From positions 1-64,000 of the forward strand of contig JAIXYO010000066.1 of NCBI GenBank assembly GCA_027490215.1: a DNA stretch of 64,000 nt, read 5' to 3'. The position numbers were made by a program, and so were the translations under genes. Below the pieces are notes generated by a model. The model was not told the DNA's origin, did not search any database, and saw only the letters and a list, made by a program, of their open reading frames with translations. The stretch's first letter is position 1, and the number at the start of each line of letters is the position of its first letter. Shown piece after piece: positions 27,207 through 37,244 of this stretch. This DNA is from Rubrivivax sp. (lineage in GTDB: Bacteria > Pseudomonadota > Gammaproteobacteria > Burkholderiales > Burkholderiaceae_C).

Positions 27207-28451
27207 ATGACAGCGCAAGCCTGGCGCACCTTCATCTGCCGAGCCTGCGGCTGGATTTACGACGAGGCGCTGGGCGATGCCGATGGCGGGTTGCCGCCCG
27301 GCACGCGCTTCGAAGACATCCCCGACGACTGGATGTGTCCGCTGTGCGGCGTGAGCAAGGCCGACTTCGAGCCCTGTGAGCCGCTGCCCACGCTGCGGCG
27401 TGCAGCCAGTGCGACGGCGTCGGCCCGACGCGCGGGCACAGGCGGGCGCCACGATGCCGGTGTCGTCATCGTCGGTGCCGGCTGCGCGGGATGGCAAATG
27501 GCGCAGGCGCTGCGCGAGCACGACGCCGACCTGCCGATCACCATCGTCACCGCCTGCTCTGGTCACGTGTACGACAAGCCGCTGCTGTCGGTGGCGCTGG
27601 CCAAGGGCATCGCCCCGGCGGCGCTGGTCAGGCAGACCGCGGAGCAGGCCGCAGCCTGGCTCGGCGTGCGGCTGCTCAAGTGCACGCGAGCCATCAGCGT
27701 GTCGGCCCGCGTGCAGGCCTTGCGCACCACGCGCGGCACGCTGCGCTACCGGCATCTGGTGCTGGCACACGGGGCCGAGCCTCTTGATCTGCCGCAGCTG
27801 CCCGCGGCGCTGTGCTGGCGCATCAACCACCTCGATGCGTACCTGAGGTTCCGCGAACATCTCGGCGAGCCCGGCGCCCAGCCCGTGCAGCGTGTGCTGA
27901 TTGCCGGTGCGGGTCTGGTGGGCTGCGAGCTGGCCAACGACCTCGCGCTGGCCGGCCACCCGGTGACGCTGCTCGACATCAACGAACGACCCCTTGCGCA
28001 GTTGCTGGGCGAAGACACCTCGCGCGAGCTGCTGGCCGCCTGGCAGGGCCTGCCGCTCGAGTTCATCGGCGGGGTGCGCATCACAGGGGTCAGCGATCAA
28101 GACAGCGTGCGCACCGTGCATGCCAACGACGGCCGGCGCTTTGACGCCGAGCACCTGATCGCGGCCACCGGACTGCAAACACCACACCGGCTGGCGCAGT
28201 CGGCCGGATTGAGCTGGAACAACGGCATCGCGGTCGACCCGCTCACCCTGCACACCAACGTGCCCACGATCCACGCGCTGGGTGACTGCATCAGCATCGA
28301 TGGCCAGGCACTGCGTTACATCGAGCCGATCTCGCGTCAGGCAAGGCAGATTGCGGCGACGATCCGCGGCGAGGCGCTGGCACCCTATGACCGCACGGCG
28401 CCGCCGATCCGCATCAAGACTGGCTCACGGGGCTTCACGGTCAACCGCTGA
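27207..28451 (+). CDS. Rubredoxin-NAD(P)H:rubredoxin reductase fusion
   Basis: 414 residues. The first 50 form a complete rubredoxin with CRAC at 11-14 and CPLC at 44-47 for one iron. A linker of about 40 residues leads to a two-dinucleotide-fold flavoprotein with [15 protein letters not shown] for FAD and [14 protein letters not shown] for NAD(P)H, plus LGDC near the end. It should carry electrons from NAD(P)H through FAD to the attached rubredoxin. The gene is 16 bases after the flavoprotein gene, which it could supply with electrons. Confidence 0.9.
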   Translation: MTAQAWRTFICRACGWIYDEALGDADGGLPPGTRFEDIPDDWMCPLCGVSKADFEPCEPLPTLRRAASATASARRAGTGGRHDAGVVIVGAGCAGWQMAQALREHDADLPITIVTACSGHVYDKPLLSVALAKGIAPAALVRQTAEQAAAWLGVRLLKCTRAISVSARVQALRTTRGTLRYRHLVLAHGAEPLDLPQLPAALCWRINHLDAYLRFREHLGEPGAQPVQRVLIAGAGLVGCELANDLALAGHPVTLLDINERPLAQLLGEDTSRELLAAWQGLPLEFIGGVRITGVSDQDSVRTVHANDGRRFDAEHLIAATGLQTPHRLAQSAGLSWNNGIAVDPLTLHTNVPTIHALGDCISIDGQALRYIEPISRQARQIAATIRGEALAPYDRTAPPIRIKTGSRGFTVNR

Positions 28452-28467
28452 GCCAGCGCTGCGCGCT

Positions 28468-29532
28468 TCAGTTCACCAGCAAACGCGGCGCGTCACTGGC
28501 TTTGGTGATGCTGCCGACCACGGCGGCCTGCTCGAAGCCATGGCGGCGGAAGATGGCCAGCACCTCGTCCAGCGCGGCCGGTGCACACGACACCAGCAGC
28601 CCGCCACTGGTTTGCGGATCGGTCAGCAGCGCTTGGTCCTCGGCGGCGAACGCCGATGGCAGCGTCACGTCACTGCCATAGCCGCCCCAGTTGCGACCTG
28701 ATGCGCCGGTGACGAAGCCCTGGGACGCCAACTGGCGAGCGCCGGTCATCAGCGGCACGGCAGACCAATCGAGCTGCACATCGCAACGCGCGCCGCGCGC
28801 CATCTCCAGCGCGTGACCGGCCAAGCCGAAGCCGGTGACGTCGGTCAGCGCATGCACGCCGGGCAGTGCCGCCAGATCCGGGCCCGGCGTATTGAGTTTC
28901 GTGGTGGTGGCGATCATCTGCGCGTAGCCGGCGTCGCCGAGTTCGCCCTTCTTCAGGGCGGCCGACATCACGCCAACGCCTACCGGCTTGCCCAGAACCA
29001 GCACGTCGCCAGGCCTGGCATCGGCATTGCGTTTGACATGCCTGGGGTGCACGAGACCCAGGGCCACCAGGCCGTAGATGGCCTCAACCGAATCGATGGT
29101 GTGCCCGCCCGCGATGGGAATGCCTGCGGCGCGGCAGACCGACGCCCCGCCTTCGAGGATGCGGCCGATGGTCTGCGTAGACAGCACGGCGATCGGCATG
29201 GCCACCAAGGCCAGCGCCATGATGGGCCGACCACCCATGGCGTACACGTCGCTGATCGCGTTGGTGGCGGCGATGCGGCCGAAGTCGAGCGGATCGTCGA
29301 CGATGGGCATGAAGAAATCGGTCGTGGCGATCAGCGCCTGCTCGTCGTTGAGCTGGTAGACCGCCGCGTCGTCGGCGGTCTCGATGCCGACCAGCAGTTC
29401 CTTTGGGATCGGCATCGACGCCGTGCCCTTCAGGATCTCGGACAACACCCCTGGCGCGATCTTGCAGCCGCAGCCGCCCCCGTGGGACAGTGAAGTCAGG
29501 CGAGGTTCGGCGAGCTTGTCGGGTGCGTTCAT
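28468..29532 (-). CDS. senC: Selenide, water dikinase, SelD/SenC
   Basis: 354 residues. HGGGCGCK at residues 17-24 is the active-site motif, with Cys21 and Lys24 matching Cys17 and Lys20 of E. coli SelD; cysteine, not selenocysteine, is used. Glycine-rich ATP-binding segments (TTDFF, NAISDVYAMGG, ALTDVTGFGLAGHA) are intact. It makes selenophosphate from selenide and ATP. The order senC-senB with a divergent senA identifies it as the selenophosphate supplier for selenoneine synthesis, although it could also serve tRNA or selenoprotein pathways. It ends 17 bases from the rubredoxin fusion gene on the other strand. Confidence 0.9.
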   Translation of the reverse strand: MNAPDKLAEPRLTSLSHGGGCGCKIAPGVLSEILKGTASMPIPKELLVGIETADDAAVYQLNDEQALIATTDFFMPIVDDPLDFGRIAATNAISDVYAMGGRPIMALALVAMPIAVLSTQTIGRILEGGASVCRAAGIPIAGGHTIDSVEAIYGLVALGLVHPRHVKRNADARPGDVLVLGKPVGVGVMSAALKKGELGDAGYAQMIATTTKLNTPGPDLAALPGVHALTDVTGFGLAGHALEMARGARCDVQLDWSAVPLMTGARQLASQGFVTGASGRNWGGYGSDVTLPSAFAAEDQALLTDPQTSGGLLVSCAPAALDEVLAIFRRHGFEQAAVVGSITKASDAPRLLVN

Positions 29533-29540
29533 GGTGTGTC

Positions 29541-30518
29541 TCAGTTGATCGATGGCGTCGGCGGATGGAGTAGTTCGCCGATCAGCGCGTGCAGGTTGGC
29601 GGACTCCCGTGTCGGCTCGAACAACGGGGCACGCTCACCGCACTGCTGCTGCAGGTGAGTCAGCTTAGCTGGCTCGTCGCGAAGACGCTGCAGCAGGGTT
29701 GCCAGGGCGGACGCGTTGTCTACCGGGAAATAGCCATCATAGTTTTCACCGAGCAGGCCCACGTTGCCATCGATTCGCGAGGCCAGCACTGGCGTTCCAC
29801 TGCGCACGGCCTCGATCACGACATGGGCGCCGCCTTCCATCCGACTGGGGTGGACCAGCAGGTGGGCGGCCTGGATGCGCCTGCGGGTGGCGGCATGAGG
29901 CAGCCCGCCCAGCCAGCGGTAGCGCGGGTTCTCGGCCGTCAATGCGCCGGCCAGCGCCCCGATTGCGGGGTCGAGTGCCGCACCGACGTGGTCGAGCAGG
30001 ACGTCGGGGCGACCTTTGAGCTGACGCGCTGCATCGAAGTAGGTCTGGGGCGACTTTTCCGCGCGCAGGTGGCCGACCATCAGCGCGCGCAGGTGCTGGC
30101 CGGTCTTGGGCAGCGTCTTGCGCGCGGTGCAGGACTGCAACACGACACGGGCCTTGGAATTCAGTCCCTTGGGCAGAGATTCGGCGCCAAGCTGGTTGAG
30201 CACGATCAGGCGGTCGGCAGCTTCCAGCGAGGCCCGCGCGGAAGTGTCGCTTTCGATGTCTCTGTAGAGGTCGGTGCCGGTGAGCACGACGATCAGGGGC
30301 GCCGCGGGGCGAAGGGTTCGCCACTTCGTCACCGAGGCTGCCGAGCGGCGGGCGTGGAGCGCGACCATCACATCCTCATCGCCGCCGTCCCATGTTGACG
30401 CCAGGCGCACACGGTAAGCTCCCGACAGCATGCGGCTCCAGCGACGGGCCGTTTGCCAGTTGCCATTGTTGGCGTCGGCCAGGGCCGGCGTCACGATCAC
30501 GATATCCCGTCTGTGCAC
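29541..30518 (-). CDS. senB: Selenosugar synthase SenB (GT-B glycosyltransferase-like)
   Basis: 325 residues. DIVIVTPALADANNGNWQTA at the N-terminus and HPSRMEGGAHVVIEAVRSG with its EGG..E motif near the C-terminus identify a GT4-like enzyme of the SenB family. In the described pathway SenB joins selenophosphate with UDP-N-acetylglucosamine to give a selenosugar. It is eight bases upstream of senC. The start is GTG at 30518, only 17 bases from the start of senA on the other strand. Confidence 0.88.
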   Translation of the reverse strand: MHRRDIVIVTPALADANNGNWQTARRWSRMLSGAYRVRLASTWDGGDEDVMVALHARRSAASVTKWRTLRPAAPLIVVLTGTDLYRDIESDTSARASLEAADRLIVLNQLGAESLPKGLNSKARVVLQSCTARKTLPKTGQHLRALMVGHLRAEKSPQTYFDAARQLKGRPDVLLDHVGAALDPAIGALAGALTAENPRYRWLGGLPHAATRRRIQAAHLLVHPSRMEGGAHVVIEAVRSGTPVLASRIDGNVGLLGENYDGYFPVDNASALATLLQRLRDEPAKLTHLQQQCGERAPLFEPTRESANLHALIGELLHPPTPSIN

Positions 30519-30535
30519 GGTCGAAGGTTAACGCG

Positions 30536-31747
30536 ATGACGGTCCTGCTCGAAGACGCCGCCATGGCCCGCCAGGCGGACGCTCACTGGCTGGCTGCGGC
30601 ACTCAGGTCCAGCCGTGACGACACGCTGGCGAAGCTTGAACTGCTCGAACGCTCGCTGGGGCAACTGAGCGTGCCGCAGCGGCAAGCCCTGAATCCTCCG
30701 CTGTGGGAACTCGGGCACATCGGCTGGTTCCAGGAGTTCTGGATCGCACGCAATCCGCTGCGCTTCGTGGGAGCAGCGGCCGACCCCGACGTCCGCCGAC
30801 TGCCCGGGGTGCGCCCGAATGCCGACGCCTTGTACGACTCCAGCAACGTGGCACCCGACGCACGCTGGTCGCTGCCGCTGCCGGACGCCGCGGCCACGCG
30901 CTGCGATCTCGCCGAGCAGCTTGAGGGCACGCTCGCGTGGCTGCGCGATGCCGACGGCAGCAGTGCGGCGCTCTACTTCTTCCGGCTGGCCCTGTTTCAC
31001 GAAGACATGCACCACGAGGCTGCGCTCTACACGGCGCAAAGCCTTGGGGTGGTCATCGCCGATGCGCGCTGGCAGACACCTGCGCTGAGAAACACATGCC
31101 GGCAACTGGCATTCGATGTCGGCTCCTGGAGGCTGGGCAGCAGCGGCACTGGGTTCGCCTTCGACAACGAGCTGGCCGGCCATGCTGTGCGCCTGCCAGC
31201 TGTGTTCATCGACAGCCAGGTTGCCCGCTGGGCTGACTTCCTGGCCTTCGTCGAAGCGGGCGGTTATGGCGAGCCGCGGTGGTGGAGCGAGGCCGGTGCT
31301 GCCTGGCTGGCGACCGAGCGACCGCAAGCACCGCGTTATCTGCGGCGCGACGGATCCACTTGGCAGCAATGGCGCCACGGGTCGTGGCAGGCACTGGACC
31401 TGAACCATCCCGCCTGCCACCTGACCTTCCACGAAGCCGAGGCCTGGTGCCGCTGGGCCGGCCGCAGATTGCCAAGCGAGGCCGAGTGGGAACGCGCAGC
31501 CATTGAACGTCCTGATGACTTCGAGTGGGGCCAGGTCTGGGAGTGGACGGCCAGCCCATTCCTGCCCTATCCGGGGTTCGAGCCTCACCCTTACCGCGAC
31601 TACTCCGCACCATGGTTTGGCAGCCGCCCGGTGCTGCGCGGCGCCTCGTTCATGACGCAGCCGCGCATGCGACATCCGCGCTACCGCAATTTCTTCATGG
31701 CCAACCGCAACGACGTGCCCGCCGGGTTTCGCAGCTGCTCGCTGTAG
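30536..31747 (+). CDS. senA: Selenoneine synthase SenA (EgtB-like)
   Basis: 403 residues. The N-terminal DinB-like domain contains the iron site H-x3-H-x-E (His155, His159, Glu161) and an upstream His61 (WELGHIGWFQEFW). The C-terminal half is an FGE-sulfatase domain (LPSEAEWERA, then GGS-type RGASFMTQPRMRHPRYRNFF). It is homologous to EgtB of ergothioneine synthesis, but the neighbours senB and senC mark it as SenA, which couples a selenosugar to hercynine. An EgtB or OvoA assignment is possible without the context. No egtD is in the window, so hercynine must come from elsewhere. Confidence 0.88.
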   Translation: MTVLLEDAAMARQADAHWLAAALRSSRDDTLAKLELLERSLGQLSVPQRQALNPPLWELGHIGWFQEFWIARNPLRFVGAAADPDVRRLPGVRPNADALYDSSNVAPDARWSLPLPDAAATRCDLAEQLEGTLAWLRDADGSSAALYFFRLALFHEDMHHEAALYTAQSLGVVIADARWQTPALRNTCRQLAFDVGSWRLGSSGTGFAFDNELAGHAVRLPAVFIDSQVARWADFLAFVEAGGYGEPRWWSEAGAAWLATERPQAPRYLRRDGSTWQQWRHGSWQALDLNHPACHLTFHEAEAWCRWAGRRLPSEAEWERAAIERPDDFEWGQVWEWTASPFLPYPGFEPHPYRDYSAPWFGSRPVLRGASFMTQPRMRHPRYRNFFMANRNDVPAGFRSCSL

Positions 31748-31791
31748 TTCGAGGGCATCCCGCGCAGCCAAGGCACACCCCATGCGCCGTG

Positions 31792-33609
31792 TCAGCCCTT
31801 CGCCCAGGTGTCTTTCAGCGTCGTGGTCCGGTTGAACACCGGGCGATCTGGTGTGTGGTCCTTGCGGTCAGCGACAAAGTAGCCGTGGCGCTCGAACTGG
31901 AATCGGTCGTCCGCCTGCGCCGAGGCCAATGAGGATTCGAGGTATGCGGTGACGATGGTCTTGCTGCTGGGGTTCAGCACGGTCAGGAAATCGCGCCCGC
32001 CCGCATCGGGCTGGGCCTCGGTGAACAGGCGGTCGTAAAGACGCACCTCGGCCGAGATGCCAGTGGCCACGCTGACCCAGGTGATCACGCCCTTGACCTT
32101 GACCGCATCGGCGCCCGGTGTGCCGCTCTTGGTGCCGGGCACCAGCGTGGCCAGCACGGCGGTGACGCGGCCTGCGTCGTCCTTCTCGCAGCCGGTGCAT
32201 TCGATCACGTAGCCGTATTTCAGCCGTGACTTGCTGCCTGGCTGCGCCACACCGGCCGCATCGGTGCGCGGTGGGCTCAGGCGGAAGAAGCCTTTGCTGG
32301 GCTCTTCCATGAAATCTTCGCGCTCGATCCACACCTCGTTCGTCAGCACGAAGTCGCGCTGGCCTCGTTCAGGATGCGCCGGATGAACCGGTGCGTGGCA
32401 GGGCTCCTGATGCGACACACTGCCGAACACCTCGGCGAAATTGGTCAGCTTCAGCTTCAGCGGGTCGAGCACGGCGCAGGCGCGCGCGGCCTTCGGGTCG
32501 AGGTCGTCGCGCAGCGCGATGTCGATGGCCGAGTAGTCGAGCCATCCTCCAACCTTGTTGACGCCGCTGCGCTCGGCCAGCAGTTGCAGGCTCTCCGGCG
32601 TATAGCCGCGCCGGCGCAGGCCGACGATGGTCGGCATGCGCGGGTCGTCCCAGCCCTGCACATGGCCCTCGTCGACCAGCAGCTTGAGCTTGCGCTTGCT
32701 GGTGATGATGTAGGTGATGTTGAGCCGCGCGAACTCGTACTGGTGCGGGCGCGGCTGTTTCGTCAGGCCCAGCGTGCACAGCGTGTCGAGCAGCCAGTCG
32801 TAGAAGGGGCGCTGGTCTTCGAACTCGAGCGTGCAGATGCTGTGGGTGATGTTCTCGAGCGCGTCTTCGATCGGGTGGGCGTAGGTGTACATCGGGTAGA
32901 TGCACCAGGTGTCGCCGGTGTTGTGGTGCGTCGCGCGCTTGATGCGGTAGATGGCCGGGTCGCGCAGATTGATGTTCGGCGAGGCCATGTCGATCTTCGC
33001 GCGCAGCACCGCCGCGCCATCGGCCAGCTTCCCGTCGCGCATTTCGCGGAAGCGGGCGAGGTTCTCTTCTGGCGTGCGGCTGCGGAAGGGGCTGTCGGTG
33101 CCAGGCGTGTTGAAGTCGCCGCGGTTCGCGCGCATCTGCTCGGGCGTCTGCTCATCGACGTAGGCCAGGCCGGCGGAGATCAGCGCCTCGGCGGCGCGGT
33201 ACATGAAGTCGAAGTAGTTGCTGGCGTAGTAGAGGTGACTCTCCCAGCCGAAGCCCAGCCACTTCACCGCGTCGAGGATCGAGTCGACGTACTCCTGCTC
33301 TTCCTTCTCCGGGTTGGTGTCGTCGAAGCGCATGTGACATACGCCGCCGTAGTCACGTGCCAGGCCAAAGTTCAGGCAGATGCTTTTGGCGTGTCCGATG
33401 TGCAGGTAGCCATTGGGCTCGGGCGGGAAGCGGGTGCGGATGCGTGCCGGGTCCAGCGGGCCGTTGGCGTGGTGGGCAGCATCGCCCGGCGTACCGGCGA
33501 AGGTGCGGCCGGCATACGTGCCCTGGGCCAGATCGCGCTCGATCACCTGTCGCAGGAAATTGCTCGGCTTGTTCTCGTCAGGCGGGGTCGGGCGGGCGGG
33601 TGCGGTCAT
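31792..33609 (-). CDS. glnS: Glutamine-tRNA ligase
   Basis: 605 residues. PPEPNGYLHIGHAKSICLNFG holds the HIGH motif and ITSKRKL the KMSKS equivalent, both in class I order. The C-terminal half has the anticodon-binding beta-barrels. ATG 33609 is preferred over an upstream in-frame start at 33636 because the shorter form is the usual length in this group. Bases 33610-33853 upstream hold no gene. It charges tRNA-Gln directly. It converges with senA, 44 bases away. Confidence 0.95.
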   Translation of the reverse strand: MTAPARPTPPDENKPSNFLRQVIERDLAQGTYAGRTFAGTPGDAAHHANGPLDPARIRTRFPPEPNGYLHIGHAKSICLNFGLARDYGGVCHMRFDDTNPEKEEQEYVDSILDAVKWLGFGWESHLYYASNYFDFMYRAAEALISAGLAYVDEQTPEQMRANRGDFNTPGTDSPFRSRTPEENLARFREMRDGKLADGAAVLRAKIDMASPNINLRDPAIYRIKRATHHNTGDTWCIYPMYTYAHPIEDALENITHSICTLEFEDQRPFYDWLLDTLCTLGLTKQPRPHQYEFARLNITYIITSKRKLKLLVDEGHVQGWDDPRMPTIVGLRRRGYTPESLQLLAERSGVNKVGGWLDYSAIDIALRDDLDPKAARACAVLDPLKLKLTNFAEVFGSVSHQEPCHAPVHPAHPERGQRDFVLTNEVWIEREDFMEEPSKGFFRLSPPRTDAAGVAQPGSKSRLKYGYVIECTGCEKDDAGRVTAVLATLVPGTKSGTPGADAVKVKGVITWVSVATGISAEVRLYDRLFTEAQPDAGGRDFLTVLNPSSKTIVTAYLESSLASAQADDRFQFERHGYFVADRKDHTPDRPVFNRTTTLKDTWAKG

Positions 33610-33853
33610 GGGGCGGGCGCAGAGGGCGCAATACAACGAAGGAGGCGATGAAACGGGCGGCGCGAGGGCGCGGCCGCATGAATTATGTCCCTCGCTACCT
33701 GCTCACCCGGGTGCGGACGTTGGCTGCCGATCCACCGGATCGGCGGCGCGCTTCACATGTCTTTACCCTCCGTCACAGAGCCGGGGTCAACCGGTGGCCT
33801 CTGTCGCCACGTTGAGGTCGGGCACACCACAGCGGTGTGCCAGGAGACACAGC

Positions 33854-34285
33854 ATGAAGAAACGTCTGATCCTTGCCGCCGCAGCGGTCGTTGCCTTGTC
33901 CAGTGTGGGCGTTGCCCAGGCGCGGGACAACATCAACTGGTCCATCACGGTGGGCGACCCCTTCATCGGCGCCGTGATTTCGAACGGGTCGGGTTATGGG
34001 CATGGTTACCGCCATGCCGCGCCGGTCTATGTGGCGCCGCCGGTGGTCTACGTGCCGGCCCCGCGCATCGTCTACCAAAGGCCTTATGTCGTGGCGCCCT
34101 ACGGCTACGTTCCTTACGGGTATGTTCAGTCTGGTCGTGATCGCTGGGAGCATCGCCGCTACGAGGAGCGCACCCGCTACGACCGCCGCGATCGGCGAGA
34201 CTGGCGCGATGGGGATCGCCATGATCGTGACGACCGATGGGATGACCGAGGCGGTCGCCACGATGATCGCTGGCAGCGCCGCTGA
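33854..34285 (+). CDS. Small secreted protein with Tyr/Pro-rich and Arg/Asp-rich segments
   Basis: 143 residues. MKKRLILAAAAVVALSSVGVAQA is a standard signal peptide, preceded by AGGAGA seven bases before ATG 33854. The mature part begins with a glycine/tyrosine/proline-rich region (VYVAPPVVYVPAP, PYGYVPYGYV) and ends in a charged repeat of RYDRRDRRDWRDGDR type. Such proteins are common in Burkholderiales and other Proteobacteria but have no clear function. It might bind the cell surface or metal ions; that is only a guess from composition. Confidence 0.75.
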   Translation: MKKRLILAAAAVVALSSVGVAQARDNINWSITVGDPFIGAVISNGSGYGHGYRHAAPVYVAPPVVYVPAPRIVYQRPYVVAPYGYVPYGYVQSGRDRWEHRRYEERTRYDRRDRRDWRDGDRHDRDDRWDDRGGRHDDRWQRR

Positions 34286-34351
34286 TAAGGGCACAGCGTT
34301 CGGAGCGCGGCGCCTCAGTGCCGTCGCGCGTCTGGTGGGGGATTCGAGCGG

Positions 34352-34834
34352 TCAGGGCGAGGCAGCCAGCTGTGTCCGTATCTCTTCGATGCGGGCGCGG
34401 TTGGCGCCCAGGTCGGTCTCGCCCAGCCGCGATGCCGAACGCACGTGGACGACGCCTGCGCGAGGGTCGAACCAGAACTCGGTGTCAGCGACCAATCGAA
34501 ACCAGGTGCTGGTGAATCGAGCATAGAGATAGGGGCCGTCGAACGTGACGACCTGGGCACCCGGCATCGCTTGCACGATGGTGTGCAAGGTGGCCAGTGT
34601 GGCGCTGCCATCGTGGTCACCAAATCTCGCTGACAGCGGCTCGATGAACGCTTTGCTGGCGGGGTCGGCCTGGCTGGACACGCTGTTCGGCACGCGCGCG
34701 GGAGGCTTCAAGCGGCCTTCCTTGACCCCCAGATCGCTCGGCACCGGGCCTTCGAGCCATCCCAACTGCCCCGCTATCAGCGCCAGCGTGGCGGACACCA
34801 CGATGGCCACCAGCACACGCATGAGCAGATTCAT
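34352..34834 (-). CDS. DUF1499 family membrane-anchored protein
   Basis: 160 residues with an N-terminal hydrophobic segment ([17 protein letters not shown]). [19 protein letters not shown] and [16 protein letters not shown] are the conserved DUF1499 features. The function is unknown. The start ATG 34834 overlaps the stop of the HerA-like gene by four bases, so they form one transcript. Confidence 0.85.
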   Translation of the reverse strand: MNLLMRVLVAIVVSATLALIAGQLGWLEGPVPSDLGVKEGRLKPPARVPNSVSSQADPASKAFIEPLSARFGDHDGSATLATLHTIVQAMPGAQVVTFDGPYLYARFTSTWFRLVADTEFWFDPRAGVVHVRSASRLGETDLGANRARIEEIRTQLAASP

Positions 34835-36381
34835 CGCCGGCGCCCGCCGAGCAGACTGCCCAGCACACCGCGGATGATCTCGCGGCCGACTGTCGAGCCC
34901 ATGGTGCGCACGGCCGACTTCGCCATCGACGTGGCCAGCCCGTCACGCACGCCCCCGCGCGGGCCGGTGCTGCCGAACAGGATGTCGCCGAGCCCACCGA
35001 GCATGCCGCCGCCGCTGGCTTCGGCAGGTGCCGCCGCCTTGCCTGCGGCTGTCGGCGCCTGCTGCGTCGTTGCTGACGCCTCCGCTGCGGCTGCGTTGGC
35101 CCGCCCCTTGATCTTTTCGTAGGCCGATTCCCGATCGACTGCTTTCTCGTACACCCCTGCCACCAGTGAACTGGCGATCAGCGCCTGCCGCTGCGCGGGC
35201 GTGATCGGCCCGATCTGGCTGCCCGGTGGCAGGATGAACACCCGCTCTGTGATGCTCGGCCTGCCTTTCGAGTCGAGGAAGCTGACCAGCGCCTCGCCCA
35301 CGCCCAGCTCGGTGATGGCGTTTTCGATGTCGAGGCCCGGCTTCGCGCGCATCGTGCTGGCCGCCGCCTTGACCGCCTTCTGGTCGCGCGGCGTGAAGGC
35401 GCGCAGGGCGTGCTGCACCCGGTTGCCAAGCTGGGCGAGCACCGTGTCGGGAATGTCCAGCGGGTTCTGCGTCACGAAATAGACGCCGACGCCCTTGCTG
35501 CGAACCAGCCGCACCACCAGCTCGATGCGCTCGACCAGCGCGGTGGGTGCTTCCTTGAACAGGAGGTGCGCCTCGTCGAAGAAGAACACCAGCTTGGGCT
35601 GCTCCAGATCGCCCACCTCGGGCAGCTGCTCGAACAGTTCGCTCAGCATCCACAGCAGGAAGGTTGAATACAGCCGCGGGCTATTCATCAGCTGGTCGGC
35701 CGCGAGGATGTTGATCACGCCCTTGCCACCGTCGGTCTGCATGAAGTCGGCGATGTTGAGCATCGGCTCGCCGAAGAAGCGGTCGCCGCCTTGTTGCTCG
35801 ATCTGCAGCAGGCCGCGCTGGATCGCGCCGACGCTGGCGGCACTCACGTTGCCGTATTCGGTGGTGAACTGACTCGCGTTCTCGCCCACGCACTGCAGCA
35901 TCGCGCGCAGGTCTTTCAGATCGAGCAGCAGCAGCCCGTTGTCGTCGGCAATCTTGAACACCAGACTCAGCACGCCCTGCTGCGTTTCATTGAGCGCCAG
36001 CATGCGTGCCAGCATCAGCGGGCCCATGTCGCTCACGGTCGCGCGCACCGGGTGGCCGTCGGCCTTTTTGTCGTTCGCGAATACATCCCACAGGGTCGCC
36101 GGGCAGGCCGCGGAGGCCGGCGTGTCGAGTGCGCGTTCCTTGAGCACTGCGGCCAGCTTGTCGCTCACCTTGCCGGGCTGCGTGATGCCGGTCAGGTCGC
36201 CCTTGACGTCGGCCATGAAGACCGGCACGCCGATCAGGCTGAAGTTCTCGGCGAGGGTCTGCAACGTGATCGTCTTGCCGGTGCCGGTGGCGCCGGTGAT
36301 CAGGCCGTGGCGGTTGGCGAGCGCGGGCAACAGGAAACACTCGGTGTCGCCATGCTTGGCAACCAGGATCGGCTCGGCCAT
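34831..36381 (-). CDS. HerA/FtsK-like ATPase, DUF853 family
   Basis: 516 residues. [20 protein letters not shown] is the Walker A motif, [12 protein letters not shown] the Walker B, and the C-terminal half has the [19 protein letters not shown] block typical of DUF853 (YjgR). The C-terminal 70 residues are alanine- and glycine-rich. DUF853 proteins are related to HerA helicases, which move DNA, but their cellular role is unknown. The gene is upstream of and coupled to the DUF1499 gene. Confidence 0.9.
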   Translation of the reverse strand: MAEPILVAKHGDTECFLLPALANRHGLITGATGTGKTITLQTLAENFSLIGVPVFMADVKGDLTGITQPGKVSDKLAAVLKERALDTPASAACPATLWDVFANDKKADGHPVRATVSDMGPLMLARMLALNETQQGVLSLVFKIADDNGLLLLDLKDLRAMLQCVGENASQFTTEYGNVSAASVGAIQRGLLQIEQQGGDRFFGEPMLNIADFMQTDGGKGVINILAADQLMNSPRLYSTFLLWMLSELFEQLPEVGDLEQPKLVFFFDEAHLLFKEAPTALVERIELVVRLVRSKGVGVYFVTQNPLDIPDTVLAQLGNRVQHALRAFTPRDQKAVKAAASTMRAKPGLDIENAITELGVGEALVSFLDSKGRPSITERVFILPPGSQIGPITPAQRQALIASSLVAGVYEKAVDRESAYEKIKGRANAAAAEASATTQQAPTAAGKAAAPAEASGGGMLGGLGDILFGSTGPRGGVRDGLATSMAKSAVRTMGSTVGREIIRGVLGSLLGGRRR

Positions 36382-36518
36382 GGGGCTGCTCCAGTAGGTC
36401 GGGGAAGGAACGTGAGCCAGCGCAAAGAAGCGCCAGGGCGGGCACGTAAAATCACAGTCTATCCAACAAAATATGGCAAGCCGCAGTACGGCGAAGCCTG
36501 TGCAGGAGGCGCCATTTC

Positions 36519-37244
36519 ATGGCCGGACATTCCAAGTGGGCCAACATCCAGCACCGCAAGGGTCGCCAGGACGAAAAGCGCGGCCGCATCTGGACGCGCA
36601 TCATCCGTGAGATCACTGTGGCGGCGCGCCTGGGCGGCGCCGATCTGGCGCTGAACCCGCGGCTGCGGCTGGCGGTCGAAAAAGCCAAGGCGGCCAACAT
36701 GCCGGCCGACACCGTCAAGAAGAACATCGACAAGGCCACCGGCAACCTCGAAGGCGTCAGCTACGAAGAAATCCGCTACGAGGGCTATGGCATCGGCGGT
36801 GCGGCCGTCATCATCGACACCATGACCGACAACAAGGTGCGCACCGTGGCCGAGGTGCGGCATGCCTTCAGCAAGTACGGCGGCAACCTGGGCACCGAAG
36901 GCTCGGTGTCATTCCAGTTCAAGCACTGCGGGCAATTGGTCTTTGCGCCGGGCACCAGTGAAGACAAGGTGATGGAGGTGGCGCTGGAGGCGGGTGCCGA
37001 CGACGTCGTCACCGGCGACGATGGCGCGATCGAGGTCATCACCGCGCCGCAGGAATTCGAATCCATCAAGTCGGCGCTCGAAGCCGCTGGCTTGAAACCC
37101 GAGGTGGCTGAAGTGACGATGCGTGCCGAGAACACGGTGGAAATCACCGGAGAAGATGCGATCCGCATGCAGAAGCTGCTCGATGCGATCGAAGACCTGG
37201 ACGACGTGCAGTCCGTCTTTCACAACGCCGAGCTGTCCGAATGA
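36519..37244 (+). CDS. yebC: YebC/PmpR family regulatory protein
   Basis: 241 residues, normal length. [27 protein letters not shown] is the family hallmark, followed by [17 protein letters not shown]. Members affect transcription, and newer work links them to translation of stalling sequences. It begins the housekeeping run that continues with purD, hemF, nadD, rsfS, rlmH, maf and rng. Its stop is included in a palindromic repeat downstream. Confidence 0.95.
   Translation: MAGHSKWANIQHRKGRQDEKRGRIWTRIIREITVAARLGGADLALNPRLRLAVEKAKAANMPADTVKKNIDKATGNLEGVSYEEIRYEGYGIGGAAVIIDTMTDNKVRTVAEVRHAFSKYGGNLGTEGSVSFQFKHCGQLVFAPGTSEDKVMEVALEAGADDVVTGDDGAIEVITAPQEFESIKSALEAAGLKPEVAEVTMRAENTVEITGEDAIRMQKLLDAIEDLDDVQSVFHNAELSE

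Noticed and set aside
30536-31747. senA as an ergothioneine enzyme EgtB
   Set aside because: The fold is the same, but the adjacent SenB-like and SelD genes fit the selenoneine pathway better and no egtC/egtE/egtD is nearby.
30497-31783. A 428-codon minus-strand frame opposite senA
   Set aside because: It has no motifs and overlaps the fully supported SenA gene.
32374-33651. A 425-codon plus-strand frame opposite glnS
   Set aside because: It is a shadow of the glutaminyl-tRNA synthetase, which has HIGH and KMSKS-like motifs.
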